A stretch of DNA of 64,000 bases from Asanoa ferruginea (GTDB taxonomy: Bacteria; Actinomycetota; Actinomycetes; Mycobacteriales; Micromonosporaceae). Shown here one piece after another: positions 24,272 through 33,318 of this stretch. A program made the position numbers and the translations under genes. The notes beneath the pieces were generated by a model, which was given only the letters and a program-made list of their open reading frames with translations, did no database searches and was not told the DNA's origin. The DNA lies in NCBI RefSeq assembly GCF_003387075.1, contig NZ_QUMQ01000001.1:2976001-3040000 (forward strand), read 5' to 3'. Position 1 is the stretch's first letter. Each line of letters begins with the position of its first letter.

Positions 24272-25248
24272 GCCGACCCCTTCCGGCGCAGCCGCAGCGC
24301 GTAGATCGCGACCGCGGCGACGATCACCACGCCCCGGATCACCTGCTTGAAGAACGGGTCGACGGCGAGTTGGTTGAAGATGCCGTCGATGACCGCGAGC
24401 AGCAGCACGCCGCCGACGGTGCCGGCGACGCCGCCCCTGCCGCCGGCCAGCACGGTGCCGCCGAGCACGACCGCGGCGATCGACTCCAGGTCGTAGCCGC
24501 CCTCGGCGCCGACCCGGGGAGCGCCGGCGCCGAGCCGGCTGGCCAGGTAGAGCCCGGCGATGCCGGCGCAGATCGAGCAGATGACGTGGGTGCGGATCAG
24601 CACCAGGTCGGTGCGCACGCCGGAGAGGCGGGCGACGTCGAGGTCGCCGCCGGTGGCGATCAGGTGGTGCCCGTAGCGGCTGCGGTTGATGACCACCCAG
24701 GCCACCGCCGCGACGCCGATGAAGAGCACGAAGGCGACCGGGACCGGGCCGAACCGGTCGTAGCCGAGATGCTGGAAGGAGACCGGGACCTGGCCGGCCG
24801 GGCCGGCGTAGCCCTGTTCGAGATAGCCCTTGATCAGCAGGCCGACGCCGAGCGTGGCGATGAACGCGTTGATCCGCAACTTGGTGATCAGCAGCCCGTT
24901 GACCAGGCCGATCGCGGCGGAGACGGCGAGCACGGCGAGGATGGCCGGCAGGACCCGGCCGTCGCTGTTGGCCATCGTCTCGGCCGCGATCAACGACGTC
25001 AGGCTGATCACGTAGGCGACGGAGAGGTCGAGCGAGCCGGCCAGGATGGTGAACGTCTGGCCGACCGCGACGATGCCCAGCCCGGCGGCCCGTTGCAGCA
25101 GGCTGACCGTGCTGTTCTGGCCGAAGAGCGAGCCGCCGTCGGTGGCGACCAGGATGCCGCCGACGATCAGGGTGACGCCGAGCGCCAGCCAGACGCCGTT
25201 GGTGGAGTCGATTCGCGGGCGCCGGAAACTGGCGGAGAGCGCCGTCAT
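24268..25248 (-). CDS. Sugar ABC transporter permease (RbsC-like, second)
   Basis: 326-residue second permease of the same transporter, same length but different sequence. Family features are LGIVAVGQTFTILAGSLDLSVAYVI near residues 54-78, ATLGVGLLIKGYLEQGYAG and the coupling loop YGHHLIATGGDLDVARLSGVRTD. Four-nt overlaps on both sides bind it into the operon. Two different permeases suggest a heterodimeric channel. Confidence 0.92.
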   Translation of the reverse strand: MTALSASFRRPRIDSTNGVWLALGVTLIVGGILVATDGGSLFGQNSTVSLLQRAAGLGIVAVGQTFTILAGSLDLSVAYVISLTSLIAAETMANSDGRVLPAILAVLAVSAAIGLVNGLLITKLRINAFIATLGVGLLIKGYLEQGYAGPAGQVPVSFQHLGYDRFGPVPVAFVLFIGVAAVAWVVINRSRYGHHLIATGGDLDVARLSGVRTDLVLIRTHVICSICAGIAGLYLASRLGAGAPRVGAEGGYDLESIAAVVLGGTVLAGGRGGVAGTVGGVLLLAVIDGIFNQLAVDPFFKQVIRGVVIVAAVAIYALRLRRKGSA

Positions 25249-26753
25249 GCGGGCACCTCGTGCGGTGTGCCGGTGGCCAGGCTCAGGACCGCCTCCTCGC
25301 TCGCGTCGCCGGGCAGTTCGCCGGCGATGGCACCGTCGCGCAGCACGACGATCCGGTCGCTCATGCCGAGCAGTTCGGGCAGCTCCGACGAGATCATCAG
25401 GACCGCGGCACCCTTCTCGGCCAGGTCGCGGATCAGCTCGTGGATGGCCGCCTTGGCGCCGACGTCGATGCCCCGGGTCGGCTCGTCGAAGAGCAGCACC
25501 CGTGGTGCCATCGCCAGCCAGCGGGCCAGCACCACCTTCTGCTGGTTGCCGCCGGACAGGTAGCGGACCTCCTGGTCGAGGCCGGCCGCGTGCACCTCGA
25601 CGGCGGCGAGCAGGTCGCGCACGCTGGTGGCCCGGCCGGCGCCGCCGAACCAGCGTGGCGTGGCCGCGCGCTTCGCCAGCAGCGCGTTGTCGAGCACCGA
25701 CTGGTTGAGCACCAGCCCTTCGCCCTTGCGGTCTTCGGTGACGTAGGCGATGCCGGCCCGGACCGCCTGCCGGGGCGAGCGCACCCGCAGGGGTTTGCCG
25801 GCCAGGGTCAGCTGCCCGGTGCGGAAACCGTCGGCGCCGAACAGCGCGCGGGCCAGCGCCGAACGGCCGGAGCCCTGCAACCCGCCGACGCCGAGCACCT
25901 CGCCGGCCCGCAACTCGAGGTCGACGTCGCGCAGACGTGCGTTGCCGGCGCCGGTCAAGGTGAGCAGCGCCGGGCCGGTCGCGGCGGTCTTCGGCGGGTA
26001 GTAGGCGGCCAGGTCACGGCCGACCATGTGCCGGACCAGCGCTTCCGGGGTCGCGTCGGAGGTGTTGAGGGTGACCACCCGGCGGCCATCCTTGAGCACG
26101 GTGATCCGGTCGGACAGGTCGAACACCTCGGCCAGCCGGTGTGACACGTAGAGGATGCCGATGCCGCGCTCCTGGAGGCGGCGGACCAGCGAGTAGAGGA
26201 GTTCGACCTCGTGGTCGGCCAGCGCGGCGGTCGGCTCATCCATGATCAGGATGCGCGCGTCGAGCGACAGCGCCTTGACGATCTCGACGACCTGCTGCTG
26301 CGCGATGCCGAGCTCGCGGACCCGGTCGGTCGGGCGCACCGACTCCTCACCGATCGCGGCGAGCAGGTCGGCGGTGCGCTCGCGGATGGCCCGCCGGTCG
26401 ACCAGGCCGCGCCGGAGCGGCTCGCGGCCGAGGAACACGTTCTCCGCGACCGTGCGCTCGGGGAGCAGGTTGAACTCCTGGTGGATGATCCCGACGCCGG
26501 CGGCCTGGGCCGCGCGAGGGCTGTGCAGCACCGTTGCCGCGCCGCCGATGCGCAGCTCACCCGCGTCGGGCTGGTATACGCCGGAGGCGATCTTCATCAG
26601 CGTGGACTTGCCGGCGCCGTTCTCGCCGACCACGGCATGCACCTCGCCGGGCCGCAGATCGAGATCCACATCGGACAGCACCGGGACGCCGTAGAACGAC
26701 TTGCCGACGGCGCTCATTGTCAGCAGCGCATCCGAAGGATCGGGTAAATCCAT
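25245..26753 (-). CDS. Sugar ABC transporter ATPase (RbsA-like, double)
   Basis: 502-residue duplicated ATP-binding protein that powers sugar import. The first half has Walker A GENGAGKST near residue 50, Walker B ILIMDEPTAALAD, and signature LGIAQQQVVEIVKAL. The second half has LQGSGRSALARALF in place of a canonical Walker A, signature YLSGGNQQKVVLARWLA and VLLFDEPTRGID, typical of RbsA types. First gene of the five-gene operon. The start at 26753 lies 8 bp from an 11-bp palindrome; no strong ribosome site is visible, so the start is tentative. Confidence 0.92.
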   Translation of the reverse strand: MDLPDPSDALLTMSAVGKSFYGVPVLSDVDLDLRPGEVHAVVGENGAGKSTLMKIASGVYQPDAGELRIGGAATVLHSPRAAQAAGVGIIHQEFNLLPERTVAENVFLGREPLRRGLVDRRAIRERTADLLAAIGEESVRPTDRVRELGIAQQQVVEIVKALSLDARILIMDEPTAALADHEVELLYSLVRRLQERGIGILYVSHRLAEVFDLSDRITVLKDGRRVVTLNTSDATPEALVRHMVGRDLAAYYPPKTAATGPALLTLTGAGNARLRDVDLELRAGEVLGVGGLQGSGRSALARALFGADGFRTGQLTLAGKPLRVRSPRQAVRAGIAYVTEDRKGEGLVLNQSVLDNALLAKRAATPRWFGGAGRATSVRDLLAAVEVHAAGLDQEVRYLSGGNQQKVVLARWLAMAPRVLLFDEPTRGIDVGAKAAIHELIRDLAEKGAAVLMISSELPELLGMSDRIVVLRDGAIAGELPGDASEEAVLSLATGTPHEVPA

Positions 26754-27146
26754 GTGATCACCGAAACTTTCGTCTGCCAGGCAAGAGCTTTTGCTGAGCG
26801 AACCGAAAGTGCTGTTGGCGTCGCATCGTAAGCGGCCGAACACGCGTGCATCAAGACCGCAACAGGCTGGACACGATCACAGTTCTGCATTGATTGATTC
26901 GCCTGTACGAATAACGATATTGGTTGGGATTTGTCCAATATAGAGGGAGAGTTCTGCTGAGAGAGCGCGAACTTTGGTCGTAACGTTCAAAAGCGGTGGC
27001 GAAACATTGACTTGACCGCACGGCGCGTTGAACAATCCTCGGACTGATACATGTCGATGGACCCAGCCCTCGACGGTAGACGCGTATTCGGCGGCGCGTT
27101 GCCCCGCACCTTCGCCCGTCCCGCACGGCACCTCGAAGGAGTCCGC
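26754..27146. other. Divergent regulatory region with two dyads
   Basis: About 390 bp between the sugar ABC operon (minus) and the secreted ThuA protein (plus), lower in GC than the rest. Dyad one is CGAAA-C-TTTCG at 26762-26772, right at the ATPase start, with a second GAAAGT half-site at 26804-26809. Dyad two is ATATTGG-N11-CCAATAT at 26917-26941. Neither has a recognised regulator here, and no LacI or ROK gene is adjacent. Both look like operators for sugar control. Confidence 0.5.
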
Positions 27147-30100
27147 ATGCGCCGCCGCAGACCTGTCCTCACCATGCTCACGATCGCCATCACCCTGCTC
27201 GGCCTGGGCATCTTCCAAGCCCCAGCGCAAGCCGCACCGGCCTTCCGGGCCCTGGTCTTCAGCGAGACCGCCGGCTATCGCCACGACTCGATCGCCGCCG
27301 GGGTCACGATGTTCAACCAACTCGCCACGGCCAACAACTTCGAGGTGGTGTTCAGCGAAGACTCCTCCGTGCTCAACACCGCCAACCTCAACACGTTCAA
27401 CGTGCTGGTGATGTTCCAGACCTCGGGCATGGTGTTCGACAACGACGCGCAGCGCACCGCGGTGCAGAACTATCTGCGGAGCGGCCACGGGATCGTCGCG
27501 ATCCACAACGCGACCGACATGGGCATCGACACCACGTTCCCGTGGTGGGACCAGACGATCAACGGTGGCGCGCACATGCCGTCGCATTCGCCGGGGTCGT
27601 TGCAGGGCTACGCCCGGGTCGCCGACAAGGCGCACCCGTCGACGGCCGGGTTGCCGGACAACTGGCAACGCACCGAGGAGTGGTACAACTTCGACGTCAA
27701 CGCGCGCGGCAACGTGCACGTGCTGGTCACCGCCGACGAGCGCACCTACAACCCGGGCGGCGACGCGATGGGCATCGACCACCCGATCTCCTGGTGCCGC
27801 GAGACCGAGGGCGGCAAGGTGTGGGCCACCGCGATGGGCCACGACATCGCCTCCTACAGCGAGACCAACTTCCGCAATCACGTCCTCGGCGGCGTCCGTT
27901 ACGCGGCCGGCAACCTGGCCGGCGACTGCGGCGGCACGGTCTGGGGCAACTTCGAGAAGGTCAGCCTCGACTCCAACACGGTCGACCCGATGGCGTTGGA
28001 CATCGCGCCGGACGGCCGGGTCTTCTACGTGCAACGGGCCGGCCAGATCAAGATCTTCAAACCGGCGCAGCAGAGTACGGTCACCGCCGGCACCCTGTCG
28101 GTCTACACCGGCGGCGAAGACGGCCTGGTCGGCATGGCGCTGGACCCGAACTTCGCGACCAACGGCTGGATCTACCTCTACTGGTCGCCGTCCTCGTCGA
28201 GCACTGACGTCAACCGGTTGTCGCGGTTCACCGTCAGCGGCGACACGGTCAACCTGGCCAGCGAGGTCGTGCTGCTGTCGGTGCCGGCCTACCGCGACCG
28301 GACCTTCCCCGAGCCCGGGCACACCGGCGGCTATGTCGGCTTCGGCCCCAACGGCAACCTGTTCCTGTCGACCGGCGACGACACCCCGCCCAACCTCGAC
28401 CCGGCCTGGCAGGGCTACGCACCGCTCGACTGGCGGTCCGGCAAGTCCAACCTGGACGCCGCCCGCAGCGCCGGCAACACCAACGACCTGCGCGGAAAGA
28501 TCCTGCGAATCCACCCGGAGACCAACGGGACCTACACGATCCCGAGCGGCAACCTGTTCGCGGCGGGCACCGCGCAGACCCGTCCGGAGATCTACGCGAT
28601 GGGCTTCCGCAACCCGTTCCGGTTCGAGGTCGACAAGCAGACCGGCTGGATCAACATGGCCGACTACGGGCCGGACCGCGGGCTGCCGACCACCAACCGC
28701 GGGCCGGAGGGCCTGGTCGAGCTCAACGTGATCAAGCAGGCCGGCAACTTCGGCTGGCCGTTCTGCCACGGCAACAACCAGGCGTACGCGCCGTACAACC
28801 CGGACACCGGCGTGGTCGGGTCGAAGTTCAACTGCAACGCCCCGGTCAACGACTCGCCCAACAACACCGGGTTGCGCACGTTGCCGCCACTGGTGCAGCC
28901 GCAGATCTGGTACGGCTACGGCGCTTCGTCGCAGTTCCCGGAGATGGGCGAGGGCGGCGCCGCGCCGATGGGCGGCCCGGTCTACCGCTACAACGCCGCC
29001 AGCACCTCGACGACGAAGTTCCCGGCCTACTACAACGGCGTGCACTTCTTCTACGAGTGGGCCCGCAACTACGTCAAGGAGATCCATTTCGACTCGTCGG
29101 GTGGTCTGGTCAAGATAAACCCGTTCCTGCCCGGTGAGTTCTTCAACAAGCCGATGGCCATGCGGTTCGGCCCGGACGGCTCGCTTTACCTGCTCGAATG
29201 GGGCGCCAACTTCGGCGGCGGCAACAACGACTCCGGCCTATACCGGATCGACTACGTCAAGGGCGGCCGCGCGCCGGTCGCCGTGGCCACCGGCACGCCG
29301 ACCAACGGGCTTTCGCCGCTGACCGTGCAGTTCTCCAGCGCCGGCACGCACGACCCCGACACCGGCGACACGATCAGCTACGCCTGGGACTTCGACAGCA
29401 ACGGCAGCACCGACTCCACGGCGGCGAACCCTTCGCGCGTCTACAGCTCCAACGGCAACTACGTGGCGAAGTTGACGGTCACCGACAACACCGGCCGCTC
29501 GTCGTTCGCCAACGTGCCGATCACGGTGGGCAACAACGCGCCGGTGGTCACCATCACCGGGCCGACCAACGGCGGCATGCTCGACCTCGGGCAGAACGTC
29601 GCCTACTCGGTCAGCGTCACCGACGCCCAGGACGGCACGGTCAACTGCCAGCAGGTCTTCACCAACCCGGCGCTCGGGCACGACGACCACGAGCACGGCA
29701 CCACCGACCTGCCCGGCTGTTCGGGCACGGTGTCGACCAGCAACCTCGGCGGGCACCCCGACGGCGCCAACCTGTTCTACGTGCTCAACTCGCGCTATCA
29801 AGACAACGGCAACGGCTCGGTGGCCCGGTTGACCGGCTACGCCAAGGTGATCCTGCAACCCAAGCACAAGCAGGCGGAATACTTCACGGCCCAGTCCGGC
29901 ACCCGGATCGTCGCGCAGACCGGCGCGGAGAGCGGCGGCCGGATCGGCGACGTCAGCAACAACGACTGGATCATGTTCGACCCGATGAGCCTGCAAGGGA
30001 TCAGCACGGTCAGCTACAAGATCTCGTCGCCGAGCGGTGGTGGCAGCATCGAACTGCGCGCCGACTCGCCGACCGGCACGCTGCTGGCGACCAACCCGGT

Positions 30101-30704
30101 CGCGGCGACCGGCGGCTGGGACACCTACGTGCAGCAGGCCGCGGTCAACGTGGCCGCCCTGTCCGGCACGCACAAGCTCTACATGGTGTTCAAGACGTCG
30201 GTCGACAACAACTACGACGTCGACGCGTTCACCTTCGGCGGCAACGGCGTCGGCACCACGCCCTCGGGTGGCATCGCGGGCAAGACCTACACGTTGACCG
30301 CGCAACACAGCGGCAAGCTCGCTGATGTCAACGGGGTGTCGACGGCCGACAACGCGGTCGTGCACCAGTGGGCCGCCACCGGTGGCGCCAACCAGCGCTG
30401 GCAGGCGGTCGACGCGGGCAGCGGCAACGTCTACCTGAAGGCCGTGCACAGCGGTAAGTGCATGGCCATCTCCGGTGGCTCGACCGCCGACGCCGCCGGG
30501 GTCGTGCAGCTCACCTGCAACAACCAGGCCAACCAGCAGTGGACCCCGGTCGCGACCTCGACCACCGGCGTCTACCAGCTCAAGGCCGTGCACAGTGGCA
30601 AGTGCCTCGACGTCAACGGCGCCTCGATGGCCGACGGCGGGATCCTCATCCAGTGGCCCTGCCACACCGCCACCAACCAGCAGTGGCGGTTGACCCAGCA
30701 GTGA
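27147..30704 (+). CDS. Secreted ThuA / sugar-dehydrogenase / PKD / CBM6 / ricin protein
   Basis: 1185-residue exported enzyme from ATG 27147 (AAGGAG upstream). The signal peptide ends near residue 32 (APAQA). Domains in order: ThuA-like (about 34-255, LVFSETAGYRHDSI, IAIHNATDMG); PQQ-type glucose/sorbosone dehydrogenase beta-propeller (about 270-705, VGMALDPNFATNGWIYLYW, LRGKILRIHP); PKD (about 710-795); Ig-like (about 795-885); CBM6-like carbohydrate-binding module (about 905-1030); ricin B lectin (about 1050-1185) with three QxW repeats. It likely degrades or oxidises a wall or plant sugar outside the cell. It is divergent from the sugar ABC operon. Confidence 0.9.
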   Translation: MRRRRPVLTMLTIAITLLGLGIFQAPAQAAPAFRALVFSETAGYRHDSIAAGVTMFNQLATANNFEVVFSEDSSVLNTANLNTFNVLVMFQTSGMVFDNDAQRTAVQNYLRSGHGIVAIHNATDMGIDTTFPWWDQTINGGAHMPSHSPGSLQGYARVADKAHPSTAGLPDNWQRTEEWYNFDVNARGNVHVLVTADERTYNPGGDAMGIDHPISWCRETEGGKVWATAMGHDIASYSETNFRNHVLGGVRYAAGNLAGDCGGTVWGNFEKVSLDSNTVDPMALDIAPDGRVFYVQRAGQIKIFKPAQQSTVTAGTLSVYTGGEDGLVGMALDPNFATNGWIYLYWSPSSSSTDVNRLSRFTVSGDTVNLASEVVLLSVPAYRDRTFPEPGHTGGYVGFGPNGNLFLSTGDDTPPNLDPAWQGYAPLDWRSGKSNLDAARSAGNTNDLRGKILRIHPETNGTYTIPSGNLFAAGTAQTRPEIYAMGFRNPFRFEVDKQTGWINMADYGPDRGLPTTNRGPEGLVELNVIKQAGNFGWPFCHGNNQAYAPYNPDTGVVGSKFNCNAPVNDSPNNTGLRTLPPLVQPQIWYGYGASSQFPEMGEGGAAPMGGPVYRYNAASTSTTKFPAYYNGVHFFYEWARNYVKEIHFDSSGGLVKINPFLPGEFFNKPMAMRFGPDGSLYLLEWGANFGGGNNDSGLYRIDYVKGGRAPVAVATGTPTNGLSPLTVQFSSAGTHDPDTGDTISYAWDFDSNGSTDSTAANPSRVYSSNGNYVAKLTVTDNTGRSSFANVPITVGNNAPVVTITGPTNGGMLDLGQNVAYSVSVTDAQDGTVNCQQVFTNPALGHDDHEHGTTDLPGCSGTVSTSNLGGHPDGANLFYVLNSRYQDNGNGSVARLTGYAKVILQPKHKQAEYFTAQSGTRIVAQTGAESGGRIGDVSNNDWIMFDPMSLQGISTVSYKISSPSGGGSIELRADSPTGTLLATNPVAATGGWDTYVQQAAVNVAALSGTHKLYMVFKTSVDNNYDVDAFTFGGNGVGTTPSGGIAGKTYTLTAQHSGKLADVNGVSTADNAVVHQWAATGGANQRWQAVDAGSGNVYLKAVHSGKCMAISGGSTADAAGVVQLTCNNQANQQWTPVATSTTGVYQLKAVHSGKCLDVNGASMADGGILIQWPCHTATNQQWRLTQQ

Positions 30705-30713
30705 CCGGCCGGC

Positions 30714-30743
30714 GGAAGGGCCCGCTCAGTAAGGGGCCCTTCC
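30714..30743. terminator. Hairpin terminator between convergent genes
   Basis: GGAAGGGCCC pairs with GGGCCCTTCC around a 10-nt loop, 9 bp after the large secreted-protein stop. The right arm overlaps the last codons of the convergent MHYT gene, so the same structure may end both transcripts. Confidence 0.7.
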
Positions 30744-31607
30744 GTCCCGGAGACGCAGGCCGGGAGTGACCGGCATGTCCAGCCGGATCGGCTCGGTCGC
30801 CGGGGGCCCGAAGCCCGCGGCGGCCAGGCCGACCGGCTCGGTCCGGGTCACCGTCGCCGGGCCGTCGCCGGCGAACTCCTCGGTCGTCATCGCCTGTAGC
30901 GCGACGGTCGCCATCAACGTCATCGCGACGGCGAAGACCAGTGCGACAGAGACGATCAGACCAAGCGGGCGTACGCCGTTCACGGTGGCCAGGCCCGTCC
31001 GGTCCAGCTCGACGCGTACCCCTGCCATCGCGGTGTAATGCATGCCGCAGACGCCGGCCGCCAACAGCACCGACGCGACGGTGATCGGCAGCCGGCCGGC
31101 GACCGTGGCGCTGAACCAGAGCGCCGCGGTCGCGGCGACGACCGCGATCAGCGCCGACAGCGCGACCAACTGTGGCTGGTAGGAGATCTCGCCGGCGACG
31201 TCGACCGCCGCCATCCCGGTGTAGTGCATGCCGAGCAGGCCGGCACCAGTGATGCCGCCGGCGCGCAGGATCGCCGCGGTGCTCGGCTCGCGGTATCCGA
31301 CCAGGAAGAGCCCGATCCCCACGGCTCCGAGCGAGAGGGCGAGGCTGGCCGCGGTCAGGGCCGGGCTGTAGCGCACCGGGCTGTCGACCACGTCGAAGCC
31401 GAGCATCGCGGTGAAGTGCGCGAGCCAGACCCCGGCGCCGCCGATCGCGACGGTCGCGATGGTCAGCCACTTCACCCGGCCCGGGCCTTGGCGCAGCGTG
31501 CGGGCGCGGGCGGCGCAGTAGAGGCCGATCAGGGCGCCGACCACGGCCACCACGTAGGCGAAGCCGGGGTTGATCCAGCCGTGCGTGAAGTGGTGAACCT
31601 CTGCCAT
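30726..31607 (-). CDS. MHYT-domain membrane sensor
   Basis: 293-residue integral membrane protein with seven helices. Three MHYT-type motifs are present: AHFTAM near 63, MHYTGM near 127, MHYTAM near 190; these are proposed to bind a metal such as copper and sense oxygen, CO or NO. Most MHYT proteins carry a C-terminal GGDEF/EAL or kinase; here the tail (about 245-293) is short, Pro-rich and has no output domain, so signalling would need a partner. Confidence 0.9.
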   Translation of the reverse strand: MAEVHHFTHGWINPGFAYVVAVVGALIGLYCAARARTLRQGPGRVKWLTIATVAIGGAGVWLAHFTAMLGFDVVDSPVRYSPALTAASLALSLGAVGIGLFLVGYREPSTAAILRAGGITGAGLLGMHYTGMAAVDVAGEISYQPQLVALSALIAVVAATAALWFSATVAGRLPITVASVLLAAGVCGMHYTAMAGVRVELDRTGLATVNGVRPLGLIVSVALVFAVAMTLMATVALQAMTTEEFAGDGPATVTRTEPVGLAAAGFGPPATEPIRLDMPVTPGLRLRDGRAPY

Positions 31608-31687
31608 GCGAATAGTCAGTCAGCTCGATAAAGTAGTGAGTCGCACATCTCGTCCGTCCCTCACCCGATCGAGGTGGCTTGCGTTAT

Positions 31688-32650
31688 ATGTCCTTTTGGC
31701 CCGTTGACCCGCAGAAGTGGCGCCGCCTACGGTCGCTCGGCGTGGGACAACACATTCGACGGCACGGCTGGCTGATCGCCGGCGCGACCGCGGTCGCGGC
31801 GACGCTGACCCTGGCCGGCACGTATGCGGCACACGCCGAAAGAACACCCGAACGCAACGACGCTGCGGTCGAACACACCGAATCCGGTTGGCGCCAACCC
31901 GAATCGCGCATGCCGACGATGTCAGCGACCGCGCGGCCGGCCGAAGCGGTGCCGGAACGCTTCGCGACCCTGCCCCCTGGTGCGACGTTGCCGTCGGGTG
32001 CGCAGTGCGCGACCTGGGTGCGGGCCCGTCCTGCGGCGGAGAACCGGCAGATGAACCTGATCGCCAACTCGACCACCGGCCACCACGTCGGCCCGGACAT
32101 CTACGACGACAGCCGCTCCGACAGCCGGATCGCCCCGCGTGTCGACGGTGCCTTCACCGGGTCCACAAGGGACATTCTGCGCTGGGCGGCGTGCAAGTGG
32201 GGCATCGACGAAGACGTGGTGTTCGCGCAGGCCGCGCAGGAGAGCTGGTGGAAGCAGACGGTGCTCGGCGACTACAGCACCGACCCGGCGCGGTGCGCGC
32301 CTGGTCACGGGATCGGCGCCGACGACCGCTCCGGCGAGTGCCCGGAGAGCTTCGGCATCCTTCAGGACCGGCATCCCTACCAGAAGTCGGCGTGGCCGGG
32401 CGTGCTCCGCTCGACGGCCATGAACGCCGACCTGGCCTACTCCATCTGGCGGGGTTGTTATGAGGGCTGGGAAGGCTGGCTCAATTCGGAGGAACGCGGG
32501 GAGCCCTATGCGAAGGGCGATCTGTGGGGGTGCGTGGGGCGCTGGCTGAGCGGTCGCTGGCACACGCCGGAGAGCGAGGACTACATCGGCCTGGTCAAAG
32601 ACCTGATGGCGCAACGGGTCTGGGACACGCCCGAATTCAAGCAGCCGTAG
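31688..32650 (+). CDS. Secreted lysozyme-like (transglycosylase) protein
   Basis: 320-residue protein from ATG 31688 (GAGGTGG upstream); a TTG 9 bp earlier is less likely. An N-terminal helix (about 28-48) anchors or exports it. A Ser/Pro/Arg linker precedes a lysozyme-like domain of about 185 residues: FAQAAQESWWKQTVLGDYS has the probable catalytic Glu185, and ECPESFGILQDRHPYQKSAWPG and AMNADLAYSIWRGCYEGWEGWLN fit the SLT-type core. Likely acts on peptidoglycan. Divergent from the MHYT gene. Confidence 0.82.
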   Translation: MSFWPVDPQKWRRLRSLGVGQHIRRHGWLIAGATAVAATLTLAGTYAAHAERTPERNDAAVEHTESGWRQPESRMPTMSATARPAEAVPERFATLPPGATLPSGAQCATWVRARPAAENRQMNLIANSTTGHHVGPDIYDDSRSDSRIAPRVDGAFTGSTRDILRWAACKWGIDEDVVFAQAAQESWWKQTVLGDYSTDPARCAPGHGIGADDRSGECPESFGILQDRHPYQKSAWPGVLRSTAMNADLAYSIWRGCYEGWEGWLNSEERGEPYAKGDLWGCVGRWLSGRWHTPESEDYIGLVKDLMAQRVWDTPEFKQP

Positions 32651-32661
32651 GCCGCAGCTCG

Positions 32662-33237
32662 TCAGCGCAGCGCGCGGGTGACCAGGGCGGCGAAGCCGGT
32701 GGCGGCGTCGGTGTCGGAGCGGCGGTCGGGCCAGCGCATGTGGCCGAGGAAGGCGTGTTGGAAGCAGGCGCCCAGCAGGAGGCTGGCCGCCGCGTAGAGG
32801 TCGGCGTCGGCGCGGACCAGGCCGCGCTCCTGTTGGCGGTGGAGGTAGCCCATCACTGCCTCGTTGGCCTTGTGCGGGCCGGCGCCGACCTGGCGTAGGC
32901 CCGCCGTGTGCGCCGCCAGGATCAGCGGGTCCGAGAAGATCGACCCCAGTGTGGGGAAGCTGTCGGTGTAGAACGTGATCATCGCGGTCGCGATTGCCGT
33001 CAGGCCTTCGGTCAGGTCTTCGCCGGCCGTGTTGACGGCGCGGGCCAACTGCGCCAGGCCCGGTGTGCGCTCGTGCAACACCGCCACCAGGAGTTCTATC
33101 TTGCCCGCGAAGTGTTTGTAGAGCGTGGCCTCGGAATAGCCGGCCGCCTTGGCGATCTCGCGGGTGGTGGCGTTGGCGAGGCCCCGGGTGCGGATGACCT
33201 CGGCGGCGGCGTCGAGGATCACGTCCCTCGTTCCCAC
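32662..33237 (-). CDS. TetR/AcrR-family repressor
   Basis: 191-residue dimeric DNA-binding repressor. The N-terminal helix-turn-helix (about 5-50) reads ILDAAAEVIRTRGLANATTREIAKAAGYSEATLYKHF. The C-terminal ligand-binding part is helical and typical. It is divergent from the NAD(P)H-binding reductase with an inverted-repeat operator between them (33254-33302), so it should control that gene and itself. Confidence 0.93.
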   Translation of the reverse strand: MGTRDVILDAAAEVIRTRGLANATTREIAKAAGYSEATLYKHFAGKIELLVAVLHERTPGLAQLARAVNTAGEDLTEGLTAIATAMITFYTDSFPTLGSIFSDPLILAAHTAGLRQVGAGPHKANEAVMGYLHRQQERGLVRADADLYAAASLLLGACFQHAFLGHMRWPDRRSDTDAATGFAALVTRALR

Positions 33238-33253
33238 TGGAACCCCCTTGACA

Positions 33254-33302
33254 GGTTAGTAAGCGCTCACCCATCCTAGTGGTGAGTGAGCACTTACTAA
33301 CC
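33254..33302. promoter_or_regulatory. TetR operator and promoter
   Basis: Arms GGTTAGTAAGCGCTCA (33254-33269) and TGAGCACTTACTAACC (33287-33302) are a 16-bp inverted repeat with a single mismatch. A TTGACA (33248-33253) lies just before the left arm, with CATCCT about 18 bp on (33272-33277) as a possible -10 for the reductase. A bound repressor would cover both. Confidence 0.8.
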
Positions 33303-33318
33303 ACGGGAGGACCTGATC

